62,477 nucleotides of DNA. It comes from Haemophilus sp. C1. GTDB lineage: Bacteria; Pseudomonadota; Gammaproteobacteria; Enterobacterales; Pasteurellaceae. How positions within the stretch are numbered: the first letter of the stretch is position 1; every line of letters starts with the position of its first letter. A model generated the notes under the pieces. The model was not told where the DNA came from, searched no databases, and saw only the letters and a program-made list of their open reading frames with translations. The position numbers and the translations under genes are program-made. Location of the stretch: the NCBI RefSeq assembly GCF_001276515.1, contig NZ_LDVZ01000012.1, positions 1-62,477 on the forward strand, in the 5' to 3' direction. Positions 30,843-42,384 of this stretch are shown piece after piece.

Positions 30843-32579
30843 ATGAATAAAACACTGCTAAAACTTACCGCACTTTTTTTAGCATTAAATTGCTTTCCTG
30901 CCTTTGCTGAACAAACCGTTGATATTGAAGTTCAAGGCATCCGTGGCTTCCGTGCTGTTCGTAATACGGATCTCAATGTTAATTTGATTAATAAAGAAGA
31001 AATGGACGGTTCTGAACGCTATCAACATTTGGTAACCAACGCGGTGGATCGTGGTTTGCGAGTGTTTGGTTATTATGAATCTTCCGTACGTTTTGAACGA
31101 AAACAACGTCAAGGCAAACGCGATTTGTTGATTGCGCACGTTACACCAGGCGAGCCAACAAAAATTGCAGGTACTGATGTACAAATTGAGGGAGAAGCCG
31201 CTCAAGATGAAAATTTTAATGCGTTACGTAAAAACTTACCGAAAGAAGGCGTTTTGGTTGAACACCAAACTTACGATGATTACAAAACAGCGATTTCACG
31301 TTTAGCATTAAATCGAGGCTATTTTGATGGGGAATTTAAAATTTCACGTTTAGAAATCAGCCCAGAAACCCATCAAGCGTGGTGGCGAATGTTATTTGAT
31401 AGCGGCGTTCGTTATCATTATGGCAATATTACTTTTAACCATTCACAAATCCGCGACGATTATCTCAATAATATTCTTAACATAAAATCTGGCGATCCAT
31501 ATTTAATGAATAATTTGTCGGATTTAACCAGCAATTTTTCATCTTCAAATTGGTTTAATTCAGTTTTAGTTCAACCTAATATCAATCATAAAAGTAAAAC
31601 GGTAGATATAGAAATCATTCTTTATCCACGTAAAAAAAATGCGATGGAACTGGGTGTGGGCTTTGCCACTGATGGCGGCGTTCACGGACAAATAGGCTGG
31701 ACAAAACCTTGGATTAATAGCCGTGGACATAGTTTGCGTTCAAATCTTTATCTCTCCGCACCGAAACAAACGTTAGAAGCCACTTATCGAATACCATTGC
31801 TGAAAAATCCATTAAATTATTACTATGATTTTGCCGTCGGTTGGGAAGGGGAAAAAGAGAACGATACCAATACGAGAGCGCTTACGTTGTCAGCGTTACG
31901 TTATTGGAATAATGCGCGTGGTTGGCAATATTTTGGCGGACTTCGAGCAAGATACGATAGTTTTACACAAGCGGATATCACTGATAAAACCTTACTTCTT
32001 TATCCAACTGTTGGATTTACTCGCACTCGATTACGTGGTGGTTCCTTTGTCACTTGGGGCGATGTGCAAAAAATTACTTTTGATTTAAGCAAACGAATTT
32101 GGCTATCAGAATCTTCTTTTATAAAAGTGCAAGCATCTAGTGCGTGGATTCGTACTTATGCAGAAAATCATCGTATTGTTGCTCGTGCAGAGGTTGGGTA
32201 TTTACATACAAAGGATATTGAAAAAATTCCGCCCGCACTTCGTTTCTTTGCTGGTGGCGATCGTAGTGTACGCGGTTACGGCTATAAAAAAATTGCGCCT
32301 AAAAATAAAAACGGAAAATTGGTTGGTGGCTCGCGATTACTTGCGGGTTCTTTAGAATATCAATATCAAGTTTATCCGAATTGGTGGGCGGCGACCTTCG
32401 CAGATAGCGGATTAGCAGCTAATGATTACACAACTAAAGAATTGCGTTATGGCGCAGGCGTTGGTGTCCGTTGGGCATCACCAGTGGGCGCAATTAAATT
32501 TGATATTGCCACACCCATTCGTGATAAAGATAACAGCAAAAATATTCAATTTTACATCGGACTTGGTACAGAAATTTAA
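30843..32579 (+). CDS. tamA: outer-membrane translocation assembly protein TamA
   Basis: TamA is an Omp85-family barrel that works with TamB in autotransporter assembly and phospholipid traffic to the outer membrane. It has 578 residues. The signal peptide ([12 protein letters not shown]) precedes EQTVDIEV; about three POTRA domains follow (residues ~25-265), then the barrel. The Omp85 loop-6 motif appears as [12 protein letters not shown] near residue 475. It is in an operon with tamB (9 bp gap). Confidence 0.95.
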   Translation: MNKTLLKLTALFLALNCFPAFAEQTVDIEVQGIRGFRAVRNTDLNVNLINKEEMDGSERYQHLVTNAVDRGLRVFGYYESSVRFERKQRQGKRDLLIAHVTPGEPTKIAGTDVQIEGEAAQDENFNALRKNLPKEGVLVEHQTYDDYKTAISRLALNRGYFDGEFKISRLEISPETHQAWWRMLFDSGVRYHYGNITFNHSQIRDDYLNNILNIKSGDPYLMNNLSDLTSNFSSSNWFNSVLVQPNINHKSKTVDIEIILYPRKKNAMELGVGFATDGGVHGQIGWTKPWINSRGHSLRSNLYLSAPKQTLEATYRIPLLKNPLNYYYDFAVGWEGEKENDTNTRALTLSALRYWNNARGWQYFGGLRARYDSFTQADITDKTLLLYPTVGFTRTRLRGGSFVTWGDVQKITFDLSKRIWLSESSFIKVQASSAWIRTYAENHRIVARAEVGYLHTKDIEKIPPALRFFAGGDRSVRGYGYKKIAPKNKNGKLVGGSRLLAGSLEYQYQVYPNWWAATFADSGLAANDYTTKELRYGAGVGVRWASPVGAIKFDIATPIRDKDNSKNIQFYIGLGTEI

Positions 32580-32588
32580 GGTGAATTT

Positions 32589-35500
32589 ATGACAGAACAA
32601 CTACAACCATCAGAAATTTCACCAAAATCACCTGAGCAGCCTAATAAAAAACATTGGGTACGCAAGGCTGTTTGTATTGGAAGTGCGGTCATTTTGGTGC
32701 CTGTTTTAGGTGTTGCAGGGGCACTTTCTTTCGATGCGGGGCAAAGGGGGTTAATTCAACTTGCTGATAAACTGCTTGATAGTTTTTCCGTTGAGCAAAT
32801 TGAAGGCGGATTACAAAATGGCTTGGTGTTAAAGAATGTTCGTTATCAAACCGCTGGGATTGAGACACATATTGCACAAGCACGTTTACAGCTCGATTTT
32901 GGTTGTTTGTTTTCACGTGAAGTTTGTTTACGTGACTTTACCTTAAATAAACCGACGATTGCGATTAATACTGCATTATTGCCTCCATCAACGCCTGATG
33001 ATTCTAAGTCTAGCCCGATGAAGCGTATTTCCTTGCCAATTAGTATCAATGCAGAAAATTTGGTGGTGCAAGATTTATCTGTAAATATTGATCAGACGAG
33101 TATTACGCTTGGAAATTTTGAAAGTGCGGTAAGTTTAAATAATGAAAAAGGCTTAACTATTGCGCCGACTGAAATTAACGATATTTCAGTAATTGCAAAA
33201 AAATTGCCTGAAGTTAAACCTGAGCTGAAAGCAAAACAACCGAATAAACCTGTAGATTGGGCTGCAATTGAGCAATCTTTAACGCCTGCTTTTTTAGGTA
33301 ATGTATCAGAAATCATTCTTCCTTTTGATTTACATATTCCTGAAATTTCAGGCAAAAATTGGCGTTATCAAGCAGTGAATGAAAAAGGTGAAACACTTCA
33401 CTCTATTGAAATCCCAAGCCTGATTGCACAGGCGGATACCGTCGATAACCAACTGCAATTACAAAAATTATCGGTTGAAAGTTCGCTCGGTAATCTTTAT
33501 TCACAAGGTAAATTACAACTTGATGGCGATATGCCATTAGATTTAACTTTAAAATCCCATTTGGAGCCGTTGAAATCCGCTGGAAAAGAAATTCTGCCAG
33601 CGAGTGATGTGGATCTTACACTTTCGGGATCATTGAAAAAATCCACCGCACTTTCTTTGAAAATAAAAGGTGTAGTAGATGCTGAACTGAATGGCGACGT
33701 GCAATTAGCACAAGACAAAATGCCCTTAAACCTCACATTAAACGTGGCAAAAGGACAATACGCTTTTGTAAACACAATGGCACCACTTAAAATTAATGAT
33801 GTGACACTTAAGCTCACAGGGGATTTACTGAATTATCACGCTGAGCTTAAAGGTGGCGTAGATGGAATGGATTATATTCCTGCATCTAAAGTGGATCTTA
33901 ATGCCGACGGTAAACTTTATGAAGTAACCGTCAATAAATTAGGGATAGCTTCGTTAGATGGTAAAAGTGAATTTGTGGGTAATGCAAATTGGAAAAATGG
34001 TGCAAACTGGGATATTCAAGCCGATTTAGAAAAAATGAATATCGGTTTTTATGTACCTGTAATGCCTGCAACACTATCTGGTAAATTGCATTCGCGTGGT
34101 TTTGCAGGCTCTCAAGGCTGGCAAGTAGAAGTGCCTGTGGCCGATTTAAACGGAATGCTTTCTGCAAAACCTATCAGTTTAAAAGGCTCTGCAACACTCA
34201 ATCAAAATGTACTTCTCACTGTACCTGATTTACAGGTTAAATATGGTGAAAATCATCTTAACGCAAGAGGGGTATTAGATGACCATTCTGATTTTGTATT
34301 AGATGTTGATGCACCGAATTTGCGTGGTTTATGGTCTGATTTAAGCGGTAATGTGAAAGGGCATGCTGCTATTTCTGGTCAGTTCACCAATCCAAACCTT
34401 GATCTTGATTTAGTCTCGTCTAATTTACACTTGCAAGGTTTCCAATTATCTAAAGCGAGCGCGAAAGGGAATATCAAAAGCGATCCTTTAGCTAAAGGAC
34501 AATTCAATGTTAAGGCAGAGCAACTTCATTATGGTGAAAGTGTTAAACTCCGTTTACTTGATCTCGCCTTATCTGGCGATGAACAAAATCATCTGTTAAC
34601 GCTTAAATCCCAAGGTGAGCCTGTTGCTGCAAATTTACAAATTAACGGACATTTTGACCGCACTTTGGAACAGTGGAAAGGCACACTTTCACAAGCAAAA
34701 TTCGAAACCCCGATTGGCGATGTAAAATCCAATCAAGCGATTGCGGTGTCTTACGATAACAAACAGACTCAAGCCAATATTGCCGCACATTGCTGGCAAA
34801 ACACAGATGTAGAGTTATGTTTCCCACAGGCATTCAATGTGGGCAAACAAGGGAATATTCCTTTCCAATTTAAACGTGTTAATTTGGATTTAGTGAATAA
34901 ACTTATTGAACAAGATAGCCTCAAAGGAAACTTGCAGGCACAAGGTAATGTTGCTTGGTTTACGGATAAACCATCCCAATTTACCGCCAAAGTAGATGGC
35001 AATCATTTAGCCTTCTCTCAAAAATTGGATTACCGCACGTTTAAATTAGATATTCCAAAATTAACACTTAACGCCGATATTCAAAATAATAATTTGGTTT
35101 TGAAAACAGATATCAACGTACATAATCAAGGCAGAATTGTAGGCGATATTCATTTAAACGATCTTGCGAAAAATCGCCAACTTGGCGGTAGCCTTGTGAT
35201 AGAACGATTAAACCTATCGATCGCAAATCAGCTACTTACTAGCGGTGAATCAGTGAATGGTGAGGTAGTCTCGAAGTTGAGTTTCGGCGGGAATTTAGAG
35301 AAACCATTATTAAATGGCCACTTCAATATTCGCAATATTCGTACCAACTTAAAATCTATGCCAGTCAATATTACTGATGGCGATATTGCCGTACATTTCC
35401 ACGGTAATAATTCCACTTTACAGGGCAAAATTGAAACTAGCGATAGCCGTTTGAATTTAACTGGCCGAGCAAACTGGGCGAATATCGAACATTGGACAAC

Positions 35501-36485
35501 AGAATTGAATGCGCAAGCAAATAATTTCAACGTGGATATTCCTTCTATGGCGAAACTACGTTTCAGTCCAAATATCACGGTAAAAGCCAATCCGAAGGAA
35601 TTGAATTTAAGCGGAACAGTGGATATTCCTTGGGCGCGTATTAAGATTGATAGCTTACCAGACACCGCGGAACCAGTCAGCGAAGATGAGGTAATTTTAA
35701 ATGGCCCTCATAAAAGCAAAGAAGAACTGATTAAACGTGAATTTGCCGCAAAAACGAAATCAGGAATGGAAATTCGCTCTGATTTACGCATCAATATTGG
35801 TAAAGACGTCAGCCTTGATGCCTATGGCTTAAAAACCAATCTTGATGGTTTACTTTCTGTGAAACAAGACAAAGGCAATTTAGGTTTATTCGGGCAAATC
35901 AATTTAACCAAAGGTCGCTATGCTTCTTTCGGACAAGATTTACTCATTCGTAAAGGGCTTATTAGTTTTTCTGGGCAAGCGGCACAACCTACGTTGAATA
36001 TTGAGGCTATTCGTAATCCTGAAGCAATGGAAGACAGCAAAATTACTGCTGGAGTGAGAGTGATTGGCATAGCCGATAGCCCAGAAGTCACTATTTTCAG
36101 TGAACCGAGCAAACCACAAGATCAAGCACTTTCTTATTTATTAACAGGTCGTTCGTTGGAAAGCAGCGGAGAAGTGGGTTCAACGGGATCAGTTGGCGCA
36201 GCATTAATTGGTTTAGGTATTTCCAAGAGTGGTAAATTAGTGGGCAGTATTGGCGAAGTTTTTGGTATTCAAGATTTAAACCTTGGTACATCTGGCGTGG
36301 GCGATAAATCTAAGGTTACAGTAAGTGGAAATATTACCAATCGCTTACAAATAAAATATGGCGTAGGTTTATTTGATGGCTTAGCTGAAGTCACATTACG
36401 TTATCGCCTAATGCCACAGCTTTATTTTCAATCCGTCTCTAGCACCAACCAAGTGTTTGATTTGCTTTATAAATTTGAATTTTAG
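32589..36485 (+). CDS. tamB: translocation and assembly module protein TamB
   Basis: TamB is an inner-membrane-anchored AsmA-like bridge spanning the periplasm to TamA. It has 1298 residues (E. coli 1259). One N-terminal membrane helix (VCIGSAVILVPVLGVAGALSF, ~28-48) is followed by a very long run of short beta strands, the hydrophobic-groove architecture. The C-terminal DUF490 domain ends ...LRYRLMPQLYFQSVSSTNQVFDLLYKFEF. It overlaps no gene; ppx starts 8 bases later, so tamA-tamB-ppx is likely one transcript. Confidence 0.95.
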   Translation: MTEQLQPSEISPKSPEQPNKKHWVRKAVCIGSAVILVPVLGVAGALSFDAGQRGLIQLADKLLDSFSVEQIEGGLQNGLVLKNVRYQTAGIETHIAQARLQLDFGCLFSREVCLRDFTLNKPTIAINTALLPPSTPDDSKSSPMKRISLPISINAENLVVQDLSVNIDQTSITLGNFESAVSLNNEKGLTIAPTEINDISVIAKKLPEVKPELKAKQPNKPVDWAAIEQSLTPAFLGNVSEIILPFDLHIPEISGKNWRYQAVNEKGETLHSIEIPSLIAQADTVDNQLQLQKLSVESSLGNLYSQGKLQLDGDMPLDLTLKSHLEPLKSAGKEILPASDVDLTLSGSLKKSTALSLKIKGVVDAELNGDVQLAQDKMPLNLTLNVAKGQYAFVNTMAPLKINDVTLKLTGDLLNYHAELKGGVDGMDYIPASKVDLNADGKLYEVTVNKLGIASLDGKSEFVGNANWKNGANWDIQADLEKMNIGFYVPVMPATLSGKLHSRGFAGSQGWQVEVPVADLNGMLSAKPISLKGSATLNQNVLLTVPDLQVKYGENHLNARGVLDDHSDFVLDVDAPNLRGLWSDLSGNVKGHAAISGQFTNPNLDLDLVSSNLHLQGFQLSKASAKGNIKSDPLAKGQFNVKAEQLHYGESVKLRLLDLALSGDEQNHLLTLKSQGEPVAANLQINGHFDRTLEQWKGTLSQAKFETPIGDVKSNQAIAVSYDNKQTQANIAAHCWQNTDVELCFPQAFNVGKQGNIPFQFKRVNLDLVNKLIEQDSLKGNLQAQGNVAWFTDKPSQFTAKVDGNHLAFSQKLDYRTFKLDIPKLTLNADIQNNNLVLKTDINVHNQGRIVGDIHLNDLAKNRQLGGSLVIERLNLSIANQLLTSGESVNGEVVSKLSFGGNLEKPLLNGHFNIRNIRTNLKSMPVNITDGDIAVHFHGNNSTLQGKIETSDSRLNLTGRANWANIEHWTTELNAQANNFNVDIPSMAKLRFSPNITVKANPKELNLSGTVDIPWARIKIDSLPDTAEPVSEDEVILNGPHKSKEELIKREFAAKTKSGMEIRSDLRINIGKDVSLDAYGLKTNLDGLLSVKQDKGNLGLFGQINLTKGRYASFGQDLLIRKGLISFSGQAAQPTLNIEAIRNPEAMEDSKITAGVRVIGIADSPEVTIFSEPSKPQDQALSYLLTGRSLESSGEVGSTGSVGAALIGLGISKSGKLVGSIGEVFGIQDLNLGTSGVGDKSKVTVSGNITNRLQIKYGVGLFDGLAEVTLRYRLMPQLYFQSVSSTNQVFDLLYKFEF

Positions 36486-36492
36486 GAATGTT

Positions 36493-38022
36493 ATGAATAA
36501 CGCTATTTTAGAACCCAAGCATCGTGGCAATGTACGTGAAATTGCCGCAATTGATCTTGGCTCAAACAGCTTTCATATGATTGTTGCTCGTATTGTAAAC
36601 GGCTCAATCCAAGTACTTTCTCGCTTAAAACAAAAAGTTAAACTCGCGGAAGGCTTAGATGAAAATGCGATGCTTAATCAAGAGGCTATCACGCGTGGCG
36701 TGAATTGCTTAGCCTTATTTGCCGAACGTTTACAAGGTTTTCCTATGGAAAACGTCAATGTAGTTGGCACTTACACATTACGCAGAGCCATCAATAATGA
36801 CGAATTTTTACGTCAAGCAGCCAAGGTTTTCCCCTATCCTATTAATATTATTAGTGGGCAAACGGAAGCTAAAACCATCTACGCTGGCGTATGCCACACG
36901 CAACCAGAAAAGGGCAGAAAGCTCGTTGTGGATATTGGTGGAGGCTCGACAGAAATGATTATCGGCGATGATTTCACGCCGCTTATGGCTGAAAGCCGCC
37001 ACATGGGATGTGTGAGTTTTGCGACTCAATTTTTTACCGATGGTGTCATTTCTCCAGAAAACTTTCAACGCGCGCGTCAAAGTGCGGTCAATAAAATCGA
37101 AGATTTAGGCTTTGAATATCGCAAATTAGGTTGGCAATCTGTGCTAGGTTCATCTGGAACGATAAAAACTGTTGCACACGTAATTGCCTCTAATCTTGAT
37201 CCTAATGGAACCATTACTGCTGAGCGATTAAATGCTTTAATTGAGCAAACGCTACAAGCCAAGCATTTTACTGAGCTAAATATTAACGGTTTAAACCAAG
37301 ACCGCGTAGATGTTTTTGTACCAGGTTTAGCCATTTTAAGTGCGGTGTTTGAAGTTTTTCATATTCAACAAATGCGCTATTCTGACGGCGCATTGCGTGA
37401 AGGTGTCATTTATAGCCTAGAGAAAAACTTTCAAGTAGCAGATATTCGAGCACGTACAGCTTGGGGATTAAGCGAACAATTCAATATTGACCAAGCCCAA
37501 GCCCACCGCGTTGCGGATAGTGCTAATTTACTCAGTGCAAAATATAAAGATTGGCAATCAACAGAATTTATTGAAGAAATGCGCGAAATCCTGCTTTGGG
37601 CAGCGCGCTTGCATGAAGTAGGCATTGTGATTAATCACAAAGGTTTACAAAAACATTCGGCTTATATCTTACAAAATATGGAATTACCAGGTTTTGATCG
37701 TGAACAGCAACGTTTGCTTACTGCGTTAGTGCGTTGGCATATTGGCACGCTTAAACCTGCTGAATTTTTTAAATTTGCACGTTATAGCGAGCAAGATGTG
37801 ATGGCTTTAATGCGATTGCTTCGTCTTGCGGTTATTCTCAATAAATCCCGTCAAGCAACAGAAACTGCAAAAAATTTCACCCTTGAAATGCACCGCACTT
37901 TGAATGATTGGACATTGAATTTTGAAAGCGGATACTTAGACCGTAACCCATTAATTTGGAATGAATTGCGAGCTGAAAGTAATCTTCTGAAAGAGTTTGA
38001 AAGCAGTTTAGTTTTTTATTAA
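36493..38022 (+). CDS. ppx: exopolyphosphatase (Ppx/GppA family)
   Basis: This is a cytosolic phosphatase that degrades polyphosphate and/or pppGpp. It has 509 residues. The ATPase-like fold has AAIDLGSNSFHMIVARI (~residues 16-32), VVDIGGGSTEMIIG and GSSGTIKT. The C-terminal half is an HD-like domain (LLWAARLHEVGIVINHKGLQKHSAYIL). The length is closer to Ppx than GppA. I start at ATG 36493 (MNNAILEPKH); the frame from 36457 overlaps tamB. Confidence 0.9.
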   Translation: MNNAILEPKHRGNVREIAAIDLGSNSFHMIVARIVNGSIQVLSRLKQKVKLAEGLDENAMLNQEAITRGVNCLALFAERLQGFPMENVNVVGTYTLRRAINNDEFLRQAAKVFPYPINIISGQTEAKTIYAGVCHTQPEKGRKLVVDIGGGSTEMIIGDDFTPLMAESRHMGCVSFATQFFTDGVISPENFQRARQSAVNKIEDLGFEYRKLGWQSVLGSSGTIKTVAHVIASNLDPNGTITAERLNALIEQTLQAKHFTELNINGLNQDRVDVFVPGLAILSAVFEVFHIQQMRYSDGALREGVIYSLEKNFQVADIRARTAWGLSEQFNIDQAQAHRVADSANLLSAKYKDWQSTEFIEEMREILLWAARLHEVGIVINHKGLQKHSAYILQNMELPGFDREQQRLLTALVRWHIGTLKPAEFFKFARYSEQDVMALMRLLRLAVILNKSRQATETAKNFTLEMHRTLNDWTLNFESGYLDRNPLIWNELRAESNLLKEFESSLVFY

Positions 38023-38058
38023 TTATCTTTCTGCTCAATATTTATGGGAAAAAAATTT

Positions 38059-38088
38059 AGGGCAAGCGAAATACTTGCCCTATTTTTA
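38059..38088. terminator. terminator between ppx and the pseudouridine synthase gene
   Basis: AGGGCAAG...CTTGCCCT followed by TATTTTTAT lies between convergent genes. Confidence 0.8.
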
Positions 38089-38769
38089 TAATTTGACGGT
38101 CTGAAATAATGCTTTTATTTCATCCAATGATAATAATCTAAATGAGCCATTCTCTAATCCATTAATAGATAATGATCCCATACTCACTCTCACTAATCGT
38201 AAAGTGGGGAAGCCAATATGCGCAGTCATTCTTCGCACTTGGCGGTTGCGTCCTTCACTAATTTTAATTTCTAACCAGCTTGTGGGAATATTTTTCCGTT
38301 CTCGGATAGGTGGATTGCGTTCCCATAAATTTGGTTCTGAAATTAACCGCACTTGAGCGGGTTTTGTCATGCCATCTTTGAGTTCTACACCTTTTCTGAG
38401 CTGTGCTAAATCGGTTTCTTCAGGGATGCCTTCCACTTGCACCCAATAAGTTTTTTCTGTTTTAAATTTTGGATCAGCCAAACGATGTTGTAATTCGCCA
38501 TTATTGGTTAAAATCAATAATCCTTCACTGTCTCTATCTAATCGACCTGCCGCATAAACATTTGGAATTGAAATAAAATCTTTTAAGGTAACGCGCCCTT
38601 GTTCATCGGTAAATTGAGTGAGCACATCAAAAGGTTTATTGAATAACATAACCTTGGTTTCATCCAACGACAGCGTTTGAGGTTTTGATTTTGGCTTAAA
38701 AGTGCGGTGAAAATTAACCGCACTTTTTCCTTTAGACGGCAATTTTCCTGCCGAAAAATTTTTCTTCAT
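38086..38769 (-). CDS. rluE: RsuA/RluE-type 23S rRNA pseudouridine synthase
   Basis: This enzyme makes pseudouridine in rRNA. It has 227 residues. The catalytic aspartate is in [22 protein letters not shown] (~residues 92-113). Conserved segments KTYWVQVEG and [28 protein letters not shown] fit the RsuA family. There is no N-terminal S4 domain; the first ~35 residues are basic and variable, which matches RluE (23S U2457) better than RsuA or RluB. Convergent with ppx. Confidence 0.85.
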   Translation of the reverse strand: MKKNFSAGKLPSKGKSAVNFHRTFKPKSKPQTLSLDETKVMLFNKPFDVLTQFTDEQGRVTLKDFISIPNVYAAGRLDRDSEGLLILTNNGELQHRLADPKFKTEKTYWVQVEGIPEETDLAQLRKGVELKDGMTKPAQVRLISEPNLWERNPPIRERKNIPTSWLEIKISEGRNRQVRRMTAHIGFPTLRLVRVSMGSLSINGLENGSFRLLSLDEIKALFQTVKL

Positions 38770-38862
38770 TGAATTAGATTTCTATTTTGAAAGACTTGCA
38801 ACATCATAGCAAAACTTCAAGCTGTAGTAATGATGATTACTTGAGTTAATCTAAAAAACTAA

Positions 38863-38904
38863 AAAGGCTAAGCCAGTAAAAACTGAGCTTAGCCCCAAAA
38901 CTAA
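38863..38904 (-). terminator. terminator of hel
   Basis: GGCTAAGC/GCTTAGCC stem, with a T-rich run on the minus strand after it, just downstream of hel. Confidence 0.8.
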
Positions 38905-38945
38905 ATTTTCAGAATCGATATTTAAATCGATTTTTTAATGGAAAA

Positions 38946-39788
<843 letters not shown>

Positions 39789-39995
39789 TTAGGGTTAGTA
39801 AAAACGGGGAGAGTATAGCAAGCCTTTTTATTTTTTGGGGCGATTTCTTGGTAATTCTATTAAATTTGTGATGTTCGTCACATTTTTAACGCGAAGTTTA
39901 GATGTAAAACTTACCGCACTTTCTTTTTTATCCTATCGCCTTTCCCCCCTTTTCACGGTAAACTAGCCGTAATTTTATTCATCACCAACATTTTT

Positions 39996-40274
39996 ATGCG
40001 ACTCCTTATTCTCATTCTTTTTGCCGTATTAGCTTTGTTCCAATATGACTTATGGTTTGGCCGTAATGGTTTCTTCGATTACCGCGACACTGCCGCAAAG
40101 ATTGTAGAAAACCAAGCGGAAAATGAAAAACTGTCTCAACGCAACCAACGTATCAATGCGGAGATTCAAGGACTAACCAAAGGCTTTGAGGCCATTGAAG
40201 AACGTGCACGAATGCAACATGGCATGGTGAAAGAAAACGAAGTGTTTTATCACATTGTGAAAGAGAATAAATAA
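39996..40274 (+). CDS. ftsB: cell division protein FtsB
   Basis: FtsB is a single-pass inner-membrane protein of the FtsQBL subcomplex. It has 92 residues: one helix ([21 protein letters not shown]), then a coiled coil ([22 protein letters not shown] as its core) and a short periplasmic tail. The stop TAA overlaps the ispD start (TAATG), as in the common ftsB-ispD-ispF operon. Confidence 0.92.
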   Translation: MRLLILILFAVLALFQYDLWFGRNGFFDYRDTAAKIVENQAENEKLSQRNQRINAEIQGLTKGFEAIEERARMQHGMVKENEVFYHIVKENK

Positions 40275-40951
40275 TGGCTCGTTCAATTATTGCGGTATTG
40301 CCTGCTGCTGGTGTGGGCTCGCGAATGCAAGCGGATAAACCTAAACAATATTTAACGCTACTTGGCAAAACACTGCTCGAACACACGCTTGATGTTATGC
40401 TCTCTCATCCTGCTATATCTAAAATTCTTTTGACGGTGAACAAAGATGATCCTTATATTGCTAAGCTATCACTCCCTAGTAAAATTCAGTTAGTAGAAGG
40501 TGGCGCAACACGAGCTGAATCCGTATTAAATGGTTTAAACGCAATTGAGGAAAAAAATGCGTGGGTGCTTGTTCATGATGCTGCTCGCCCTTGTTTGCAA
40601 CACGCTGATATTGATAAATTGCTAGCCATTGAAGATGAACATGGGGCAATTTTGGCAATCCCAGCAACGGATACGATTAAACGAGCGGATAATCAGCAAT
40701 GTATCGTGAAAACAGAAGATCGTCGTCAACTTTGGCAAGCGATGACACCACAGTTTTTCCCAGTAGATATATTAAGAAATGCGCTTTCCACAGGGATTCA
40801 ACAAGGTGCAAATATAACGGATGAAGCATCGGCAATGGAACTCGCAGGATTTCAACCGCACTTGGTGGCTGGGCGTAGTGATAATTTAAAAGTGACTCGT
40901 CCAGAAGATTTAGCATTAGCAGAATTTTATTTAACAAGGAATAAATTATGA
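40274..40951 (+). CDS. ispD: 2-C-methyl-D-erythritol 4-phosphate cytidylyltransferase
   Basis: IspD couples MEP to CTP in the non-mevalonate isoprenoid pathway. It has 225 residues. The CTP-binding loop is [18 protein letters not shown] (residues ~8-25), and [11 protein letters not shown] and [13 protein letters not shown] are conserved. It overlaps ftsB by one base and ispF by four (ATGA), indicating translational coupling. Confidence 0.96.
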   Translation: MARSIIAVLPAAGVGSRMQADKPKQYLTLLGKTLLEHTLDVMLSHPAISKILLTVNKDDPYIAKLSLPSKIQLVEGGATRAESVLNGLNAIEEKNAWVLVHDAARPCLQHADIDKLLAIEDEHGAILAIPATDTIKRADNQQCIVKTEDRRQLWQAMTPQFFPVDILRNALSTGIQQGANITDEASAMELAGFQPHLVAGRSDNLKVTRPEDLALAEFYLTRNKL

Positions 40952-41424
40952 TCAGAATTGGACACGGTTTTGATGTTCATGCGTTTGGTGAAAATCGCCC
41001 ATTAATTATCGGCGGCGTAGAAGTGCCTTATCATACTGGGTTTATTGCGCACTCTGATGGCGATGTGGCATTACATGCCTTAACTGATGCAATCTTGGGA
41101 GCCGCCGCTCTAGGTGATATTGGAAAGCTTTTCCCTGATACCGATATGCAATATAAAAATGCGGATAGTCGTGGGCTATTGCGTGAAGCATTTCGTCAAG
41201 TGCAAGAAAAGGGATATAAAATTGGTAATGTCGATGTCACTATCATTGCACAAGCACCTAAAATGCGCCCACATATTGATGCCATGCGTGCCAAAATAGC
41301 TGAAGACCTACAATGCGATATTGAGCAAGTCAATGTGAAAGCAACGACTACTGAAAAATTAGGCTTTACAGGAAGACAAGAAGGGATTGCTTGTGAAGCC
41401 GTTGCCCTTTTAATCCGACAATAA
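40948..41424 (+). CDS. ispF: 2-C-methyl-D-erythritol 2,4-cyclodiphosphate synthase
   Basis: IspF cyclises CDP-ME 2-phosphate in the same pathway. It has 158 residues. Zinc ligands lie in GHGFDVHAF and [46 protein letters not shown] is the conserved C-terminal motif. Last gene of the operon, followed by a terminator and a gene-poor stretch. Confidence 0.97.
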   Translation: MIRIGHGFDVHAFGENRPLIIGGVEVPYHTGFIAHSDGDVALHALTDAILGAAALGDIGKLFPDTDMQYKNADSRGLLREAFRQVQEKGYKIGNVDVTIIAQAPKMRPHIDAMRAKIAEDLQCDIEQVNVKATTTEKLGFTGRQEGIACEAVALLIRQ

Positions 41425-41436
41425 TTGTTTATTCTT

Positions 41437-41477
41437 AAAAGTGCGGTGAAATTTTTAAAAGAATTTCACTGCATTTT
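41437..41477 (+). terminator. uptake-signal terminator after ispF
   Basis: AAAAGTGCGGTGAAATT and AATTTCACTGCATTTTT form an inverted pair, one arm with a mismatched signal. Confidence 0.75.
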
Positions 41478-41483
41478 TATTTT

Positions 41484-41499
41484 TGTGATCTAGATCACA
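41484..41499. promoter_or_regulatory. perfect CRP site without an intact target gene
   Basis: TGTGATCTAGATCACA is an exact symmetric CRP consensus. Downstream on the plus strand no intact gene follows for 450 bases; the only readable peptide is a short membrane-like fragment at 41577-41678. Confidence 0.75.
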
Positions 41500-41576
41500 G
41501 TTTTAACCTAGGAAAAGGCATACCATATTCCTGTACAGTGAGTTTGTAGCTGATAACACAGACTATAAATGAAAAG

Positions 41577-41678
41577 ATTTGGGCGCAAGAATGGATGTTT
41601 GTGCCATTTGGCATTGCGCTGTGCACTTTGCCTATTGGGTTTGGCGGGCTGTTGTCTGACATTCCCGATTGTCCCTAA
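41577..41678 (+). pseudogene. possible remnant of a membrane protein gene
   Basis: One frame reads IWAQEWMFVPFGIALCTLPI then GFGGLLSDIPDCP and a stop. The hydrophobic, glycine-rich pattern suggests a transporter fragment, but no family can be named. It lies about 80 bases after the perfect CRP site, where a CRP-controlled gene would start. Low confidence that it was ever this gene's coding frame. Confidence 0.3.
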
Positions 41679-41729
41679 TCAGTGATAATGGCAGTGGGTA
41701 ATAATTCACCTTTGTTATTAAAGTGGCCA

Positions 41730-41801
41730 TTGGTGAGAGGAAACGTCCATTTATGGACGAGGGAGCAATGGAGGGCTTCAGTTCGCCTTTTTGCTCACCA
41801 A
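41730..41801 (+). other. structured region with competing stems, unassigned
   Basis: TTGGTGAG (41730-41737) can pair with CTCACCAA (41794-41801) around a hairpin CGTCCAT-TT-ATGGACG (41744-41759). GAGCAA (41763-41768) can instead pair with TTGCTC (41791-41796), sharing the CTC of the outer stem. No known RNA family recognised. Rest of the 41500-41949 gap holds nothing else I can name, apart from the inverted repeat at 41838. Confidence 0.35.
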
Positions 41802-41837
41802 CCTTGTTGTTAGGTACTATGTTGTTAGTTGACGTTG

Positions 41838-41878
41838 ACTAATGGAATATGTACGTTTAACGCAGATATTCCATTAGT
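41838..41878. repeat. 13 bp perfect inverted repeat
   Basis: ACTAATGGAATAT and ATATTCCATTAGT flank 15 bases. No T run follows, so it is not an obvious terminator; it could be an operator or an element end. Confidence 0.6.
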
Positions 41879-41949
41879 TAAGCTATTTAGCGTGCTTAAT
41901 TTTCTAAAATTCAAAAATCTTGTCTTATTACTAACTCAACCGTTCTTAT

Positions 41950-42384
41950 TTATACGTTTAACCAAAACGTAACTGGGCCATCGTTGGTTAAACTCACTTG
42001 CATATCCGCTGCAAATTGCCCTGTTGAAACAGGTAATTTCTCGCCGCACTTTTGGATAAAGTATTCATATAATTCATTAGCCAATGCTGGGGGTGCACCT
42101 TTTGAAAAGCTTGGACGCAAACCTTTTTGTGTATCCGCAGCTAATGTAAATTGTGAAACAATAAGTAATTCACCTTGTGCTTGTTGAACATTTAAGTTCA
42201 TTTTGTCATTTTCATCACTGAAAATTCGATAATTAAGCACTTTTTCAGCAAGTCTATCCGCTTTCTCTTGATTATCTTCTTTTTCTACACCAAGCAAAAC
42301 CAGTAAACCTTTGCCAATTTGTCCTATTGTTTCACCGTTTACATCAACTTTCGCTTGGGTGACACGCTGGATTAAGGCAATCAT
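41950..42384 (-). CDS. dtd: D-aminoacyl-tRNA deacylase
   Basis: Dtd removes D-amino acids mischarged on tRNA. It has 144 residues. The catalytic motif [18 protein letters not shown] (~residues 77-94) and the C-terminal [10 protein letters not shown] gatekeeper motif are both present. It overlaps the mioC stop by four bases (ATGA), so the two are coupled. Confidence 0.96.
   Translation of the reverse strand: MIALIQRVTQAKVDVNGETIGQIGKGLLVLLGVEKEDNQEKADRLAEKVLNYRIFSDENDKMNLNVQQAQGELLIVSQFTLAADTQKGLRPSFSKGAPPALANELYEYFIQKCGEKLPVSTGQFAADMQVSLTNDGPVTFWLNV

Noticed and set aside
41650..41830. Minus-strand frame reading GEQKGELKPSIAPSSINGRF
   Set aside because: No start, RBS or recognisable family; it overlaps the structured region and is probably chance.
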